A stretch of 64,000 nucleotides of DNA from Blasia pusilla (Eukaryota; Marchantiophyta; Marchantiopsida; Blasiales). The position numbers were made by a program, and so were the translations under genes. This document shows, in pieces, positions 11,918-24,649 of this stretch. The stretch spans positions 13,950,001 through 14,014,000 of the forward strand of contig CM114273.1 in NCBI GenBank assembly GCA_050084515.1, in the 5' to 3' direction. The notes under the pieces were generated by a model that was not told the origin of the DNA, ran no database searches, and saw only the letters and a program-made list of their open reading frames with translations. The stretch's first letter is position 1, and every line of letters starts with the position of its first letter.

Positions 11918-12993
11918 AAGGCTTCTTGTCTTACCAAATTTCCACAACAAGCTTATTACCGTATACTTTCATGCGCCAATGAGTTTGTTGTGGAAACCCT
12001 AAACGCTTTGAATCAAAGTGGGATCGTTGGTTGGGGGTTAGGAACTACTTAAAGTAGTAAGAAGGTTGGGCCAAGCTGCCATTTACAAATCCCTCCATCC
12101 CCCATCACTTTGGTGGGACATTATTTCTTAATGGGGATAGGATGAATGCATCCTCTATGGATTGTCATGCAATCCATACATGGGAGAATCTTCGTGATTG
12201 AAGTATTTGTCGAGATATCAAAAAAAGAAAGGGCAAATAGGAGATCCGTCCCTATTTGGGGAGGCGAATGGATAGGTAGAAGTGCAATCAAAATTCAAGA
12301 ATTGGATTCCAAGCGTGGGGAGGGGTTCGTTGGTAGGATAGGGGGTTCATATTTTCTAGGTATAAGTTATGAAAATATGACTCTCCTAATCTATCTTTGG
12401 AGAGTGCCTCTTCATTTTGCAAACTCTTCTTTTATTGGCAATTTTAGCCAATAGGATCATTCACATTCTCAGTGAATAAGATTGTTCAAAATTGATTTAA
12501 AAGTCACTTATGGGAGCTAATTATAAGAGGTAATTCATACACTGGTTTATCTTTTTCCCACTTGAGTGTGTTAAGCCTACATTGGACTCCTACCAATCCA
12601 ATCCCTCTATTATTATTTGGCGATAAGAACAAATAAACTTCGAAGACCGTAAGACACATTGGCTTTTACGGCCCCTATAGGTTCTCACTGTGTTTTTTTT
12701 CCTGGCCATCTAGAGTATCCATGTGTCCTCTACACGTATGTATTGATTACTTTCTTCTCCCCCCGTTACCCGTCTCAAAGGAAAGGGCCGCATACTCATT
12801 ATAAACCTCCCACTTGACTTTGGGAATTTTTTTCTAATTTACAAATAGACTAGTGGGCAGCTGGTGCCATGCATGAGAGTGAAAGGACTAATCATGTTGC
12901 ATACAAAATCTTTTTCCTACTGGCCATAGAAAGGGAAACATTTCATTGCCGTCCGGTTGCCACATGTAAAGCAAAGAGGCACACTCCAATAAA
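11918..12993. other. intergenic stretch without recognisable gene
   Basis: A 102-codon plus frame at 12146-12454 has no motif I recognise and no homologous neighbour, so I do not call it. From about 12870 the sequence resembles the segments upstream of the Helitron end at 13256, so it is probably mobile DNA. Confidence 0.45.
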
Positions 12994-13042
12994 ATAGACT
13001 AGTAAGATGCCCGTGCGATTCACGGGCATCTTACTAGTCTAT
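12994..13042. mobile_element. palindromic double Helitron 3' end
   Basis: Arms of 22 bp (12994-13015 and 13021-13042) are perfect reverse complements around a 5-nt loop. Each arm carries CTAG (12999-13002 and 13034-13037) and, inside, the stem CCCGTG/CACGGG. A stem-loop about 10 nt before a terminal CTRR followed by T is the hallmark of a Helitron 3' end. Here it is present in both directions at once. The same terminus recurs singly at 13256 and 14191. Confidence 0.55.
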
Positions 13043-13253
13043 ATTACTACTCTAACTAACTATCTTACCACACTTTTTCATTTCCCGTGCAATGTGTATG
13101 AAGAGTTAGTGTATAGTCCGTGAGGGGAAAAGATTAATGATGTTGCACACAAATTCAAATTTATTTTCTTGCTGCCCGTAGCATATGAAACACTTTCTTG
13201 TTGTCCAGTTATCAAGTGTTTGACATGTGATAACACTCTCCTATAATAATATA

Positions 13254-13286
13254 GACTAGTAAGGTACCTGTGCGATGGACAGAAAA
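13254..13286 (-). mobile_element. Helitron-like 3' end, diverged
   Basis: Read on the minus strand the segment ends ACCTTACTAG before T, with a weakened stem (CTGTC...ACAGG) just inside. The flanking 200 bp, containing GATGTTGCACA and CTTTTCTTCC-type blocks, is repeated before 12994 and after 13300, so three related terminal segments lie in tandem. Confidence 0.45.
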
Positions 13287-13289
13287 TAA

Positions 13290-14190
13290 AAAGTGTTTGA
13301 AGAGCTTTTGTTAGTGAAGGGATCAATGATGTTGCACATAAATTCAAACTCTTTTCTTCCTTCCTGTAACACGTGAAACATTTTTTTCTTGTCCAATTAC
13401 ATGTCAATAGGGCCGTAAAAAATAGGTTTCAATAATAGTTTTTTAAAATTATGTTTAAATTTTCAAATTTTATTTAATTATAAAATTAAGTATAATTTCC
13501 AATTTTTAAATCTTAAAAGAGTAAGAAAATTTCACCTTTAAATAAAACCCATCTCCCGTCAATAAGTTCACTCCTCGGTAAAAGCTCAAATAAGAACTAT
13601 TCTTCCCCTTCCCTTCTTCCTACCAAAATAACATTAACTAACCAAAATCTTAGCTAATTTTAATAAACAAAATTTATTTTTTTCCATTCAAATTCATTTT
13701 TCTTTCCCAAAATATCAAATGTGAATGAATAAGATTATTTAAAAAAAGTGTCATGTTATTTATTTAAAATTTTAAATATGATTTCTATTCTTTGAAGAGT
13801 AATAATATTTGACTGTTCTTAGTAATTACAATCCTCCATTAAAATTTAAATGATATCTCAATACACTTAGTAATTTTATCTTTCCAAAAAAGTTAAACAA
13901 AATCTCTTCCTCCATTTAAATTTTATTTATTTTTTCTATCAAATATGAATTGAGGTAAAAATTCCAGAATTTTGGTTATTTCTGATAATTATTGAATTAT
14001 ATTAATATTTACAATCACCCATTATAATATTGAATTAATTACTAGTTGATTAATATATATTTCACTCAAATCCTAATATATGTATTTTTTTCCTTTGTTT
14101 TGTTTCTACCCATCTAACAGGGCTAGGCAACAAAATTCAAGGATGTTGCTTATTGTGCCGCTATCTTGTCGTATATGCATATTATATGCA
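13290..14190. other. AT-rich stretch between Helitron ends, no gene
   Basis: Very AT-rich from 13400 to 14100 with many homopolymer runs. A minus frame spanning 13078-13407 is produced by the tandem Helitron segments and is not a gene. Confidence 0.45.
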
Positions 14191-14220
14191 CTAGTAAGGT
14201 GCCCGTGCCATGCACGGGAA
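14191..14220 (-). mobile_element. Helitron-like 3' end
   Basis: On the minus strand a 7-bp stem with a 3-nt loop (CCCGTGC-ATG-GCACGGG, 14202-14218) is followed by a short spacer and ends CTAG at 14191-14194, next to T. This fits the Helitron 3' consensus well. The 5' TC end should lie at higher coordinates but was not found. Confidence 0.55.
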
Positions 14221-14559
14221 ATATTATTTTTTCCTTGTAGTTTAGAAACAATAATTCTTGAAGACAACATGTAATGCCCGGGACCACATTTTCCTACATC
14301 TTCTTCACTAATAAGAAAATGACCTAAAAAAGTCAAGACTTAAATCTACTATAGAAATAAATAAGTTTTAGAATGAGAGGAAATCGAGTCTAAAAAATTG
14401 GGAGGAAAAGAAGAAATAAAGCGGTTTTTGAGGCGGAAGGGAATTTTATGCTAAAGATTTTGTTACTTTTAAGTGCTACATGAGTGCAAAAACACCACAT
14501 ATTACGAGAGTTTTTTGAGCGAGTTGTGTCTCTTGGGGTAACAAACTATAGGATACATA

Positions 14560-14872
14560 ATTTTTTATGTGCACGAGATGTTATCTTTTGGAGTCCTTAT
14601 ATTGGAGGGAAGGGATGGTATGGTTTGGAAGGATCATATCTATAATTGTGCGCCATGCCATCTTTCGACTATGGGCGGAATAGTTGATCCAAGCTTGGAA
14701 ATGGTATGTATACACTTGGGGTGGATGTTGTGTAGATATGCAAAGGGTGCAACCACCATGTTGGTGTGTGATAGTTGTTATAGAGGATGACGTACATTGT
14801 GTCTGATATCTCCTCTTGATGCGATTCCCATGAGAAAATGGTCATGTCCTTGATGTATATAGGGTAGTAGAT
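14560..14872 (+). pseudogene. integrase C-terminus with PHD finger, degenerate copy
   Basis: The frame gives FGVLILEGRDGMVWKDH and YNCAPCHLS, aligned with the 8.6-9.2 kb copy. The finger half MLVCDSCYRG follows. After a stop at 14788-14790, TLCLISPLDAIP and WSCP continue the PHD pattern in the same frame. The first Cys pair is partly lost (MLCRY). Sequence similarity stops at about 14872, and the tail and purine tract seen after the other copies are absent. This is a truncated relic of the same family. Confidence 0.6.
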
Positions 14873-17739
14873 TATGTGAAGTTGATATGAAGTGAGCTTA
14901 TTGGACTTAGGAGTCCTAATTGCCCGTTCAGAGGACGGTTGTGTGGTATTAGCATGCATGCATAAGTATATTTTTGTATGTACATGGATCTGTTGTAGGT
15001 TGGGAAGATCAATGATAGTTGCTATATAGACGTGATAAATGATGTGTATATGCATGACAATTATCCATAGTCTCTCTATTTTCACCAACATCCCTCTTTT
15101 CAAGCCCTATAAATTGACCTAAAGAAGCTAAGTCTTTATCACCCATAGGTGCTAACAACCCCATGTCTAGTAAATGAATTTTGAGACATCTTGGCTAGTC
15201 GATCGATAGAGTTTCATTTTGTCTATGGCTTAGAGAGCTATCCAATTTTTTGGATATAGCTTCATCATGAGATGTACGATGAGGTAGGCAAAAATTTTGT
15301 TGCATGAAGAATTCATATATTTTGTTATTTTGGGTCAAGTAATCCGTTGACCAAGTGAATGGTCACTTGCAAAAATAATATGAACTACATCCCTAAAGGA
15401 GCATGATTGCCACTAAGAGGGCCTCTAGTAGTGGTGTATCCCATGGCTTTAATTTGCCCTAGAAGACCATTGGTTTGGGCATGCTATAATGTTGTGGAGA
15501 CTTGTTTTCTATTATAATGGATTGTGATAATTAAAAACACTAATTTCTCAAGTAAAGATGATAAGCATAGTGCATGAGTTACGAGTCAAACCTCTCCCCT
15601 ATAACCCCATACATCTCCATGGCTGGTGGGAAAAAAATAGTGTCCTTCATGAAGATGACTATAAAGTTGGGTCTACTTTCATCGCCACAAATCCTTGTAG
15701 TGATCTTCCTTGTGCCACCAGGTGTGCCTAAAAAGACTCTCGCGTGGGATATGTAACTATAATATCGGCCATTACCATCTTAGAGTCCCACATCGTATAA
15801 AGATCAACTTGAACAAGTGAGTTATGCATGGATTAATGCCAATTTAGAGGTCCCTCTATAGGTAGAAGCCACTCTCACGAGCGATACAAAAAATGATATC
15901 CTGTAAAACATCGTAAGTGGAAATCCTCTCACTCCCAATTGGACAACATGCCAAATAACACCAAGAGAATTAAGGCTTTGGCATTACTCAGTACATGGGT
16001 GTTACTCGTTTGGTTGGACAAATTTTGCATGTACCAAACTATGTTAAGTACACCAAGAACAACGTACCACACATGCTTCTAATGTCCAAACTCAAGGAAA
16101 TGTGCAAACCAAAGTTGACTCTATAAATTTTTTGGGTACATTTACTTCACTTTACACTTGTAAATATATTTCCCGCTACATTGCAAGTAAAGTTGTGAGT
16201 AGTCATAAGTCACAAATAAGAGCTTGCAACTTCAGGTGAGTATTTTTTTAGTGTAAAGGTTCATAAGAATATTCATGATTGAATATTAAAAAATTCATCC
16301 AAGAAATTATCGAATATTCCGTTAAAGAATTTGAGTCCATTAATGTGTCTCACAAGCACCTTTTTATTGTACCCTTTTGCGAGTGGCATAGTGCTATCTA
16401 TGATTGATAATCATTTGTGATTCCAAGTTCTCACAACTTCTCTTACTCTTCACCCTTGAAGTACTCATACTTTGTGAGGAGTGGAAGTGTCAAGGGAGTG
16501 GATTGAGAGTCCAATGAGTTACAAAAATAAAACTTTTTATAACTCAAAAAACTTTTGTGCACAAATAATATTGGGACTTGTAACCAATATCCGGGGAGAA
16601 CCCAAATTATGAGTTGATTTGGCCTGCTGAAATATGGAATGTTTGTTTTTGAATTCTTAAAAGAGACAAAATTAAGAGAACTCTATCAATATTGTGTCAA
16701 ATAGCTGGCCAAGTTCAAGTAAACTTAAAGCATTACATTGTGGAGTGTGAGCCCCTATATACGGGTCCCAAAGAAAAAACTTACATAGACCCTCCTTTGA
16801 ACATTCCACTTGCAATGGACAAGTGAAAAGCCTTGCAACTTCAAAGCTAATAATATAGCACTTAAATAGTACTACAAACTAATGCTACAAAATATTATAA
16901 CTATTCGGGCATGTGTGCCATAAATTTAACGTGAGGAAGATAAACCATAACACAAGGTCATTCAATTCTTAACCAGGAACTAGTCCACTTTAAGCATACT
17001 AAAATTTTGTTGCCCATGCCATCCACTTGATCATATAATTGGAAATGAAAATTATGGAAGATGATAATGTGAACCATTCGACACTTGTTGAAGTTTTAGA
17101 GTTTAACATTCAAGATGGCATAAAAATAACAAAAAGATTTTCCTTCTTCATTTTTTTGGAAATTGTGGAAGGGTTTTATTCCAAGAGTTGAATTTCTGGC
17201 ACATCATACTTGCATACAGGCCACATGTGAAGTCTTTTCCTATGCCAAGCTGAAATAGAAAAGGGTCAAGAAGAAGGTTTTCATAATAATATTAATTAAA
17301 AAAAGTTTTTATATTTGGAGGGATGATTGATGAGATTAAATTTTAATTATTTTCATGTTTTATAAAATTTATCCAATATTCATGAAATTTTCTCAAATCT
17401 CCCTCATGTTTATTACATTTTCTCATTTTAAAATTAAAATTAATTTGTAAAATATTTGTAAAATAATATTAAATTTTAAGATTCAATTATTTTCCATGGA
17501 AAATTAATGAATATTTTGGAAAAAATAATGATAGGACAAGAATTATTTTTGAAAATGGTGGAAAATTTTCTTTCTACATTATTTTAAATTCTCAAACTCG
17601 ATTAGGAGGAAAATTTAAACCATATTTTGAAAAAAAAGAGTGTTTTCTGGAAGTGAGAGATGGAGATTGGAAAAGGAAATTAGACTTTTTTTCCCGATCA
17701 ACAAAGGAATTTGAAAAGAAATAAATTAATAATAAACAA
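14873..17739. other. intergenic stretch without recognisable gene
   Basis: AT-rich with no frame above 145 codons and no motif. The longest minus frame overlaps the PHD relic and is a shadow. Nothing else recognised. Confidence 0.5.
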
Positions 17740-20700
17740 TTAATCTAATTACAGAAATCTTCTCCTTTTCAGCTTTAGAAAACATTCACGCGTGCCGTGT
17801 ATGCAAGTATGATGTGCAAACTCCTGGGATATAAAGCCTTGTACACTTTCATTCAAATCGTAACGAGGGACTGTTCCACTTTCAGCGGGAGCGTTGATAT
17901 GGAATCAATTCGTGAAGTAAAGAATTACTAAAGGAAAGATTTAGTTCATTATGCAGCAACTGCGGGATTCGATTCTGCGTACGGATCCGCGCGCGATCTG
18001 TGTTATTCGATCCGAGACTCCGAGCAGCAACGAATGCGACGGATGAAGGCATTTTCTGGACAGGAAATCGTGGAGCATTGGGGTTGAATGGACTGGGAAT
18101 TGACTGATAGTTCATCTTCACGAGAGGGCAGGGAGATACGTATTGATAAAGAGAGGTAGGAAAGCTACAACGGAGAAAATGAATGGTAGCAGGACTGTTC
18201 TTGGAATCCGATTTTGTTCAGCTGTTCTTGGCGTTCATGGATTTCTTCGCAGATCCTGTGCAATGCCAGAGAGCTGTCGTCGATCGTGATGAGACGGAAA
18301 GAGCTCTTGAAATTATGTAGGTATTCTGGTATTAGAAGTGAGAGGTCAAAGTTCCGCTATTGATGCTGCAGATGTAGCTATTGTTTTTCCTGGTTCCGAA
18401 CCGTTCCGGTGGTTTTACACTGACGAAGTGACATTCTGCCGCCTGTACAACCCGAGTTTCTAAAGGCTGTTGCGCTTCAGTGACTGAGATGTCCATGGCA
18501 GAAAGCCTGTCACGACAAACTCTCCGACAAGGAAAATTTGCATTTCGTGATTCTTTGCCACGTGCAGATATTTAGTGTTTTTGTGCCTGTGATTGCTCCC
18601 GAGCTCAGGAGAGGAGACTTCAATTTTTGGATTTGGAGAGTGGGTTCGGGGCGTCAGCTGGAGCAAGTGATTTACGACCTGGAAAGTGGGAACACCACTC
18701 AGCTCTTTGGCAGGCTGAGCGTCCTCGGTCTAATCGCAAACGGAACCAAGACTTCCATGCTTTCCATGAACAACTTCTATCTTGTAAATCTCAAGATAGA
18801 CCAGTGACGAAAAAGGACAGTAAGTAACTCGCGCGTTTGTGGGTACATAAAGTTCTTAATGATGTTCTTTCTGATACGGCTGCAACTGCCTCATTTATCG
18901 GTTTGATAATTGTCTGACACCAAGTTTATACATATGGAAGCGGATATTGTCTCGAGTCTATTCGGAGGGCAGCAGAATTTTGGCACGAATTATCCAACAC
19001 TGGTGCTCAGGTTACGGACAGATAGACGAAGGGTGTATGAAGACAATAGGTGGATTGAAGTGTGGAACAAGAGCTCTATATATGCAAGAGGAGAGCGTTA
19101 GGTAGCAGCCGCAGAGACAAGTGAAATGACAAGATCTAGGGATCAGGGAAAATTCTGGAGAACATCGAAGCTGCTGAATTCAAGAAACCTATATTAGCCG
19201 AACGTTATGGAGATGTTCTTAAGCAGATATCGAAGGAAGATTAGGATATACCAATATCTGACGATAAGTTCAGGCCAGAGATGGTTTGAACGAAAGAGCT
19301 GGAAATGTCCCAGATTATGCTCGATTAGCGGGCATTGAGAACCGAAAACTTGCAGGCAGATATGCCCTCTAAGAGTCAAGAGCTACAGTTCCAAAATCAA
19401 GGCTATCGCGTAAAGGTGATGGGGTGAGAACAACGAGATGCGTGTTGAACAGCAACAACAGCAGCCTGCACATCTGGCCGCCTTGTGTGCCCTATAGACT
19501 TTGTCAATGCGGTACGCACCTTCTCATTATTCCTTAAAATCACATGGATGGCTTACCAGATGACGGGTTCTGACATTTACATAGCGGATGGTCCGGATTT
19601 TCATCAGAAAGAGGTGACAGCTCTATCTTGATCTGCTTCTACATCGGCCAATCCAGAACGACGAGATTCTGATTTAATCTTGATTGTCCTGACCCAGCTG
19701 CAGGGAGTCTAGATCGAGAATGAAAGTTTCACATGAGGATCCTACTCATTTAAGCGAGAGCGTACTCTTCTGTACATATACAGAATGTTCGTTGCAGCAC
19801 AGATGTAGACATCGTTTAGGGTACCTAGTAGGAATCAGTTTTCTTGACATTTAGAAAGGACATTTCTGATAAGTGGTGATCTTTGATCCTTGTACGTATG
19901 TCTCAGTGTTTGTGGACACAATTTGGAGCGCTCACGCTCGCGCGCGCACACATACATACACATATCAACCAAGATCGGCCTCAGCAATTTGGATTCATAA
20001 GAAGCTCATGAGTAAGTGAGTTAAACCTTTGCACACAGCTAATCATTCTGTGCTCTTTTCGTGGATCTTTAGATCATCATCAGCACAAAACATAGTCCGG
20101 GAAAAGCCGAGGTAGCAAGTTGCATGCCTTTGACTTGATCAGGAGACGAGACCAGATGCTCAATTGCTGTGATTTCTCGTAGCTCCTTCTTAGCGTTTGA
20201 CAAGTTTTTCCAGTGATGCGCGATTTCCGGACTCAAGGATTCCACTTTTCAGTCGTGCTTTTCTGCTAGTATCGATAGTGAAAAGGTGAGGGGGTATATG
20301 TAGTTTTCCATGGAAGGTTGCTTAGTTCTACGTGAATACACTGGATCGAAGCATAAGATATTCGAACGAGTGTGTATTGCAATAGGTGCTCGGATCATGT
20401 ACTCCAGTTGAATTTGCTGCTGAGCTGGATCACCACTGTTGGTAAGATTATTCACTCAAGTCGATCTTGCTGCTGAGATGGACTTGTCACCACAATTTAG
20501 TATCTCATCGTTCAGCTCCTTGGGTGGGCTGTATCTTGCAAATCTCTTGTACTCTTTCCTCCTAGCTTGTGATGATTCCACGTACAAACTTATTGCAGTA
20601 TTTGAATGGCAGTAAGCTGTTATGGGTGATCCTCTCTAATTTCTTTGCTTCTTCTCTGAGTTGTATCTTGAACTCCAAATAGACAATTCTACTGAAACCA

Positions 20701-21645
20701 AAATCTTTTTCAAAGCCGTCACGAATAGCTTAATTTTCGTTCTTCTTAGTGACGATTAGTTTGGACGTATCACGAGAAATTCCGGCGACTGATGAGTGAA
20801 TCAGTATGCGGTTAGACTTCCAAATAAAGTTACAACTATACAATTAGCCCTTCTCCCTGATCTCTACACACTAGCGGTGCTTACGAATTGTGGACTGATC
20901 CGGACGACCTCGAATTGAGCCTTTCCTTAGCTCCGTACGCTTACCGCCAAAGTTCTTATCGTAGTTTCTCCCCGACAATCCTCGATCTGTCATCGAGGCC
21001 TTCGATTGCGTGCATACTCGTAAGGGACTCGACGCTGTCAAAGTGACTCTTGATAACGTATGTAACTATTGACTTCATTTATCAACTCTTGATAGGCGAT
21101 AGGTTGAATTGATACTGGCATAGGTTCAATGCCAGTTTTCCTGGTGTTATGTTGATTTCAGGACCTTCGCTATGACTGATTCCGGAAGTCCGGATGATTC
21201 GAGTGCAAGATCGGAAACATCCATGCCTCGACCCTCAGTCAATTCTTGCCATGTATTCTTTTGCGTCAGTGAGTTTAACGGACCGATCGGCGTTGCCAGC
21301 CTTCTATCGCTCCGACAAATCAACTACGGCTGCTTCACGATCAAAGGTCAAGAGTATGTTGCCAAATTCTCTGCTTTCTCTATCAAAGGAATGATCGATA
21401 CTGCTCTTTGTTAGCTTCGACTCAGGGTGGCTCGTTTTCATCACAATAATAGCAGGTGATTGGGCCTAAAGGACTTTTGTAAAGTGGGAATCCGTACGGG
21501 GAACAAGGAAGCACATGGAAGCGTGGAGTGATTTTCGAAGCATAAAGTGGTGAGTATGACAAATCTCAAGAATTTGTGAGACCACTGTCTGGACAAGGCC
21601 CTGGTGACTGCAAAGGAAGAAGCGAGAGTTCTAAAGGACAAGAAG
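17740..21645. other. GC-richer island with no recognisable gene
   Basis: Base composition rises sharply compared with both flanks and resembles the islands holding the LRR and ODR4 genes. Yet no frame exceeds about 90 codons. Short stretches look coding-like. At 18627-18827 a plus frame has ERPRSNRKRNQDFHAFHEQ, and at 19137-19244 one has AAEFKKPILAERYGDVLK. At 20884-21050 a frame contains LELSLSL, which matches the LxLxL repression motif. None connects into a gene model with sound splice sites. Decayed gene, non-coding RNA locus or unusual small-exon gene are all possible. Confidence 0.4.
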
Positions 21646-21893
21646 AGGATGAAATTAAAAAAAAACCTGTAATGAAATTAATATCCATATTATAAATGCG
21701 CAACCTATTATTTTGTAACAAATTACAAAATAATAGGAAAAGAAAAATAAGTAACGTGTTACTTTCCCGTATTATTTTGTAGTTTATTATGGGTTTGATT
21801 ATTTTGTAATTTGTTATGGATTTGAGAACTTTTTGTTATAATAATTATTATGGAAAATAAGGATATTTAATTTGATTGTTGAAATTTTTTTAT

Positions 21894-22315
21894 GGGAGAA
21901 TAATTTAGTGATGATTTTATGTATGAGAGAAATATATTAAAACTTAGTACTAAGTATTATAAGAAGTACTGAAATTTAATTTAATTTAATTTAATTGGTA
22001 TGGATTATATCTACTATATCTACGGGAAAATGATTTAGCAATCATTTTATGTATGTGAAAAATGGGTTAAAACTTAGTAATAATTATCGTAAGAAGTAGT
22101 GAGATTTAATTTGATTGGTGCCCCATGGTTATATTTATGGGAGAGTGGTTTAAGGGTGATTTTATATATGTGAAGAGTGGGTTAAAACTTATATAGTAAT
22201 TATTGTAGGAAGTAGTGAGGTTTGATTTGATTAATGGGATTATATTTGTGGAGAGAATGGTCTAGTGGTGATTTTATGTATGTGAGGAGTGGATTAAAAA
22301 AATGTTCATTCTTTA
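21894..22315 (+). repeat. four degenerate tandem repeats, unit about 111-130 bp
   Basis: Units begin near 21894, 22024, 22139 and 22250 with GGGAGA-type starts. Each then has GTGATTTTATGTATGTGA, GTTAAAACTTA and GTAAGAAGTAGTGAG blocks, plus TTTAATTTGATT. The fourth is truncated. The array lies just inside the Helitron-like 3' end at 22382, so it may be the tail of that element. Confidence 0.6.
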
Positions 22316-22356
22316 AGTTTATTTTATTTTCTAATAATTCTTTACAAAATCTCTTT

Positions 22357-22382
22357 GTGCGTAGCACGTGTATGCTAACTAG
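22357..22382 (+). mobile_element. Helitron-like 3' end
   Basis: GTGC-GTA-GCAC forms a short hairpin (22357-22367), followed by GTGTATGCTAACTAG and T. This is the same layout as the ends near 13.0-14.2 kb, on the plus strand and with a partly mutated stem. The element body would extend to lower coordinates through the AT-rich tandem repeats. Confidence 0.45.
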
Positions 22383-23485
22383 TGGTTTTAAATTTAATGA
22401 GTGACATGAACTCTCAATCTTTTGAAAACTCACTTTCTTCAAAATTTTCTTCAGAAGTGACTTCATAAGAATTTTGAGTGATACTGTAGATGATTGCCCA
22501 CCTTGTAGACTTCATTCCCAGAAGCGGAAAGCTTGGAGTAGAAATAACAATGGAAATGATATTTTGGAAAAGGGGCCAAGATTACACAAATTCAAAATCT
22601 CCATAGTCAATTCCAAGGCTTCTCAAGGTAATGGTCACAAGTTGGAATTTTCGAGAAGGATGCAAAATTTCGACACCTTCAGGATGGTCTAAGAGATCAT
22701 GTTGCTAGTTAAATGTAGGTGTAGACCGTTGGGAGGTTTGGAAGCATATGCATTTCAACCTATAGATGGAAACCCTAGATCCTTAAGTTGTAATAATTTA
22801 CTTGCATGGATGGAAGCTTTCTATATAATTAAAGGATGGGTGTAGAAAAATTCCTCTTCCAATAAGTTGTTTCCATGAAGTAAATTAGGGGTTAGTAAAT
22901 TGTTTCCATGAAGCAAGATATGAATGTATGTGAGTTCAAATTAAGCTAATGCTTAGGTCGAGGTCAAAAGCTCTTATGGCCTCCATTAAATCTCAGTTGT
23001 CTGGGTGCCGCCATGTATAAAATGCCACATACATGAGAACGATATATGAACCGTAAGAATACATAGAACATGACTCCGATTGATTCAAAAGAGGGTCATC
23101 TATGTCAGGAAGAAGAAAAATAATGTCTTTCCATGCCAATTGTAACTTGGATATCCCAATTATGAAAATTGGAGCCAAAAGATGAAGTAGAAAAAATCGT
23201 CATGAGTTATTCTCTTCATTGTTTATGAAATCTCCAAAGAGAGATAATGCCATCCACGACTCGCTTCAATATATATTGGGGTTAGGAAGTTGTCTAATGC
23301 GACATATATGTTTATTTAGATCCTAGAGTGAATGAGAGATTCATGTTTGCTATGTACTAATGTTGCAGTGCACCATGAAGACAACTTCCTTCCACTAGAA
23401 GATTTTGTCACAAACCACCGTGACGTCTCTCCATAGGAACATCGATTATAAGTATGTTATCTATATAATCATGTCCCTTGCCACG
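22383..23485. other. intergenic stretch without recognisable gene
   Basis: Mixed composition; the longest frame is about 72 codons and has no motif. Confidence 0.45.
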
Positions 23486-23489
23486 ACTT

Positions 23490-24030
23490 CTACGATAGAT
23501 CGGTGGGATCTAGCAAAGCGTCTGCACAAGTAGTGGAGGATAGGCCCAATAGGTCGAGGATGAACTGTTGAGGCCTCGGGAAACCTGAGAGAACAAGTTT
23601 TTCCTTCGTTTCGGCTCATTTGGAGCCATATAGAGAAACTTACTATTTCGGATAAGTTTCCATGTTGGGAATAGTTGACTTTCCACTTTGGGAAGTGACC
23701 CTTGACGCGCTACAGCAGGTCAAGAGCCAAGGAGGTGACTTGGGAGCATAGATTACCATGGAGAGAGTTTGGGAGAAGGGAGGGGTATACATGAAGGAGA
23801 GAACTTGAGAGCTCATTCTCTCTTTGTTGAACCTCTTGACATGAGACGGCAGAGCTATGGTCCCTTGCCTTGTGAGTGTAACCCAAGCCTCTCATTAGGA
23901 GAGTGGGTTTGGTTTGACATGAGAGAGAGTGCACACCTTTGAAAGTTATGGTGTGAGATGGTGTAGAGAGAGATTGGATCTTACTTTAATTGGAAATATT
24001 TTGGTACTTCTCGCCTTTGTGTATGGATGC
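23490..24030. repeat. LTR-like repeat family 2, copy 1
   Basis: About 500 bp shared with 41530-42010 in the same orientation. Shared blocks include GATAGATCGGTGGGAT, TTCGTTTCGGCTCATTTG, AGCCATATAGAGAAACTTAC and a CATTCTCTCTTTGTTGAACC stretch. The length and single-unit dispersal suggest LTRs of one family, possibly solo. Copy 1 runs directly into the (TG)n tract. Strand of transcription is not established. Confidence 0.55.
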
Positions 24031-24044
24031 CATGAGTTAGCATG

Positions 24045-24286
<242 letters not shown>

Positions 24287-24579
24287 ATTATTCTATGTTG
24301 ATCTTGTTGCCTCATCTCATTGTTGCCGCTCCATCACACCAACAATGAACCTCCTAGGAATCTAGGGTGAACCACATCGATTGTAATACTATTCCACCGA
24401 AGAAGATGTTATATGACACAACTATTCCATGGGTGTAGAGTTCAAACTCCTCTTTGAAGATGTTATATCTTGCCTCTTGCCTCAACATCGGCTCATCATT
24501 ATTGCCTTGCATCTTGAATGGTTTCTTAGGAGATATCATAATCCCTTGCATGGATTTGTGCAAGTAGGAGGAGAGTTCA

Positions 24580-24632
24580 ACCTAATTGTTTTGTGTTTCA
24601 TAGCGACCTAATTGTTTTGTGTTTCATAGCTA
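24580..24632 (+). repeat. short tandem duplication, unit about 26 bp
   Basis: CCTAATTGTTTTGTGTTTCA occurs twice in tandem. It lies in non-coding sequence between the microsatellite and the 24.65-25.48 kb diverged duplication. Confidence 0.7.
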
Positions 24633-24649
24633 GCACACGTCTCGACTCT

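Noticed and set aside
12146-12454. 102-codon plus frame
   Set aside because: No motif, no signal of selection visible, isolated among mobile DNA.
20873-21056. Exon with an EAR (LxLxL) repression motif
   Set aside because: LELSLSL is present, but the frame stops before the only good donor (GTATGT at 21059) and no partner exon was found.
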